A stretch of 64,000 nucleotides of DNA. Origin: Trachythela sp. YZ-2020. Lineage: Eukaryota > Cnidaria > Anthozoa > Malacalcyonacea > Clavulariidae. Both the position numbers and the translations under genes were made by a program. Where the stretch lies: assembly GCA_016169945.1 (NCBI GenBank), contig JADLSH010000219.1:32501-96500 (forward strand). Reading direction: 5' to 3'. A model generated the notes under the pieces. That model was given only the letters and a program-made list of their open reading frames with translations. It was not told the origin of the DNA and made no database searches. This document shows positions 62,570 through 64,000 of the stretch, piece by piece (the stretch's first letter is position 1; the number at the start of each line of letters is the position of its first letter).

Positions 62570-64000
62570 CTTGGGCGCCGAATGCGCCCATTTCTTCCTG
62601 GAAAATAGGGCATTATTGCCTGCCAAGTGCATTAGATGGTTTAAAAATTATCCCCCAAAAAATCGCGCGGCTTCGCCGCTCGTCTGTCAACAATCGAATT
62701 TTCCCCGCGAAGCGGCGATTTTTCAGGATGAATGGCACAACCACGACGCCCTCTTGGGCGCCGAAGGCGCCCCTTTCTTCCGGGAAAATAGGGCGCTATT
62801 GCCTGCCAATTTGCATTAGACGGTTCTAAAATTATCCAAAAATTCGCGCGGCTTCGCCGCGCGTCTGTCAGTGATCGAATTTTCGCCACGAAGCGGCGAT
62901 TTTTCAGCGTCCAGGGCACCCCCACGACGCCCTCTTGGGCGCTGAAGGTGCTCCTTTCTTCCGGGAGAATAGGGCGCTATTGCCTGCCAAGTGCATTAAA
63001 TGGTTTTAAATTATCCCAAGAAAATCGCGCGGCTTAGCCGCGCGTCTGTTACTGATCCAATTTTCCACGCGAAGCGGCGATTTTTCAGGATCGAGGGCAC
63101 CCCACGACGCCCTATTGGGCGCCGAAGGCCCCTTTCTTCCGGGAAAATAGGGCGCTATTGTCTGCCAATTTGCATTAGATGGTTCTAAAATTATCAAAAA
63201 ATTCGCGCGGCTTCGCCGCGCGTCTGTCAGTGATATAATTTTCGCCACGAAGCGGCTATTTTTTCAGGGTCGAGGGCACCCCCACGACGCCCCTTTCTTC
63301 CGGGAAAATAAACCGCTATTGCCCGCCAATTTGCATTAGACGGTTCTAAAATTATCCAAAAAATTCGCGCGGCTTTGCCGCGCGTCTGTCAGTGATATAA
63401 TTTTCCCCACGAAGCGGCGATTTTTTCAGCGTCGAGTGCACCCCCACGACGCCCTTTTGGGCGCCGAAGGCGCCCCTTTCCTCCGGTACAATAGGGCGCT
63501 ATTGCCTGCCAAGTGCATTAAATGGTTTTAAAATTATCCCGACAAATTCGCGCGCCTTCGCCGCGCGTCTGTCACTGATCGAATTTTCCCCGCGAAGCGT
63601 CGATTTTTTTCAGGATCGAGGTCACCCCCACGACGCCCTCTTGGGCGCCGAAGCCCCTCCTTTCTTCCGGGAAAATAGGGCGCTATTGCCTGCCAATTTG
63701 CATTAGATTGTTCTAAAAGTATCCCAAAAATTCGCGCGGTCTATCAGTGATCTAATTTTCGCCAAGAAGCGGCGATTTTTTCAGGGTCGAGGACACCCCC
63801 ACGACGCCCTCTTGGGCGCCGAATGCGCTCCTTTCTTCCGGGAGAATACGGCGCTATTTCCTGCCAAGTGCATTAAATGGTTTAAAATTATCCAAAAAAT
63901 CGCGCGGCTTCGCCGCGCGTCTGTCACTGATCGAATTTTCCCCGCGAAGCGGCGATTTTTCAGGATCGAGGGCACCCCCACGACGCCCTCTTGGGCGCCG
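62570..64000. repeat. ~180-bp satellite, right array (8+ units, runs off the window)
   Basis: ATTGCCTGCCAAGTGCATTA or its TTTGCATTAGA variant recurs near 62,617, 62,799, 62,978, 63,157, 63,317, 63,502, 63,685 and 63,858. Each unit carries CGCGGCTTCGCCGCGCG and CGCGAAGCGGCGATTTTT. This is the complement of the 0.97-2.29 kb array. Units alternate between AAGTGCATTAAA and AATTTGCATTAGA types, suggesting a dimeric higher-order repeat. One unit (63.27 kb) is shortened and one (63.72 kb) has lost its hairpin. Confidence 0.92.

Overview
The window is eukaryotic, intron-bearing and extremely rich in repeats. I infer an invertebrate, most likely an arthropod. The support is TTAGG/CCTAA-like words at 3.41, 3.69, 4.35 and 4.40 kb, CR1/Jockey-like non-LTR retrotransposons, a Tc1 element with DD37E spacing, and fragments of a protein family that I remember from arthropod and cnidarian gene models. 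I see no complete host gene, rRNA, CRISPR array or operon. Long open frames in GC-rich or T-rich arrays (2.0-3.0, 28-30, 41-44 kb) are repeat artefacts.

Layout. 0-3.3 kb: a tRNA-like sequence, then a 2.8-kb hAT-type element with a perfect 8-bp target duplication that carries two satellite arrays. 3.5-9 kb: a cluster of foldback elements, one of which encloses a non-LTR reverse transcriptase (RT) ORF of about 600 codons. 11-14.3 kb: a decayed minus-strand non-LTR element holding a SINE-like insert and a TTAA-flanked piggyBac-like element. 14.8-17.7 kb: three TTAA-delimited elements end to end, the outer two inverted copies of each other. 17.9-19.9 kb: nested palindromes with another RT. 20.4-23.5 kb: a 3-kb palindrome whose arms each carry the same host-like coding fragment. 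23.6-26.2 kb: an RT tail, a duplicated hAT-end module and another piggyBac-like element. 26.2-42.8 kb: a megasatellite-like domain of hairpin units, 42-bp repeats, 10-bp phased T-tract arrays and repeats several kb long. 42.8-46.5 kb: GC-rich minisatellites, a 63-bp array and a perfect hAT MITE. 46.6-61 kb: a direct tandem duplication of about 7.2 kb. 61.4-61.8 kb: a Helitron-helicase-like exon. 62.2-64 kb: the same ~180-bp satellite as at 1-2.3 kb, in opposite orientation.

The most gene-like part is 46.6-61.8 kb. Each tandem copy holds two spliced exons of the uncharacterised family, an SGNH-hydrolase C-terminal region, acidic exons with good splice sites and a dead Tc1 element. Copy 2 keeps reading frames that copy 1 has lost. 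A small exon with its 3' splice site occurs three times, the last spliceable in phase to the helicase-like exon. I infer an exon-shuffled locus, possibly built by a Helitron-like or other composite element. Many elements between 14 and 36 kb also carry nuclear-receptor-like AGGTCA sites, including six perfect AGGTCA-N-TGACCT palindromes.

Limits: everything was read by eye. Repeat boundaries are usually good to tens of bases, but those stated with target duplications or splice sites are exact. Family names rest on recalled motifs, not searches.
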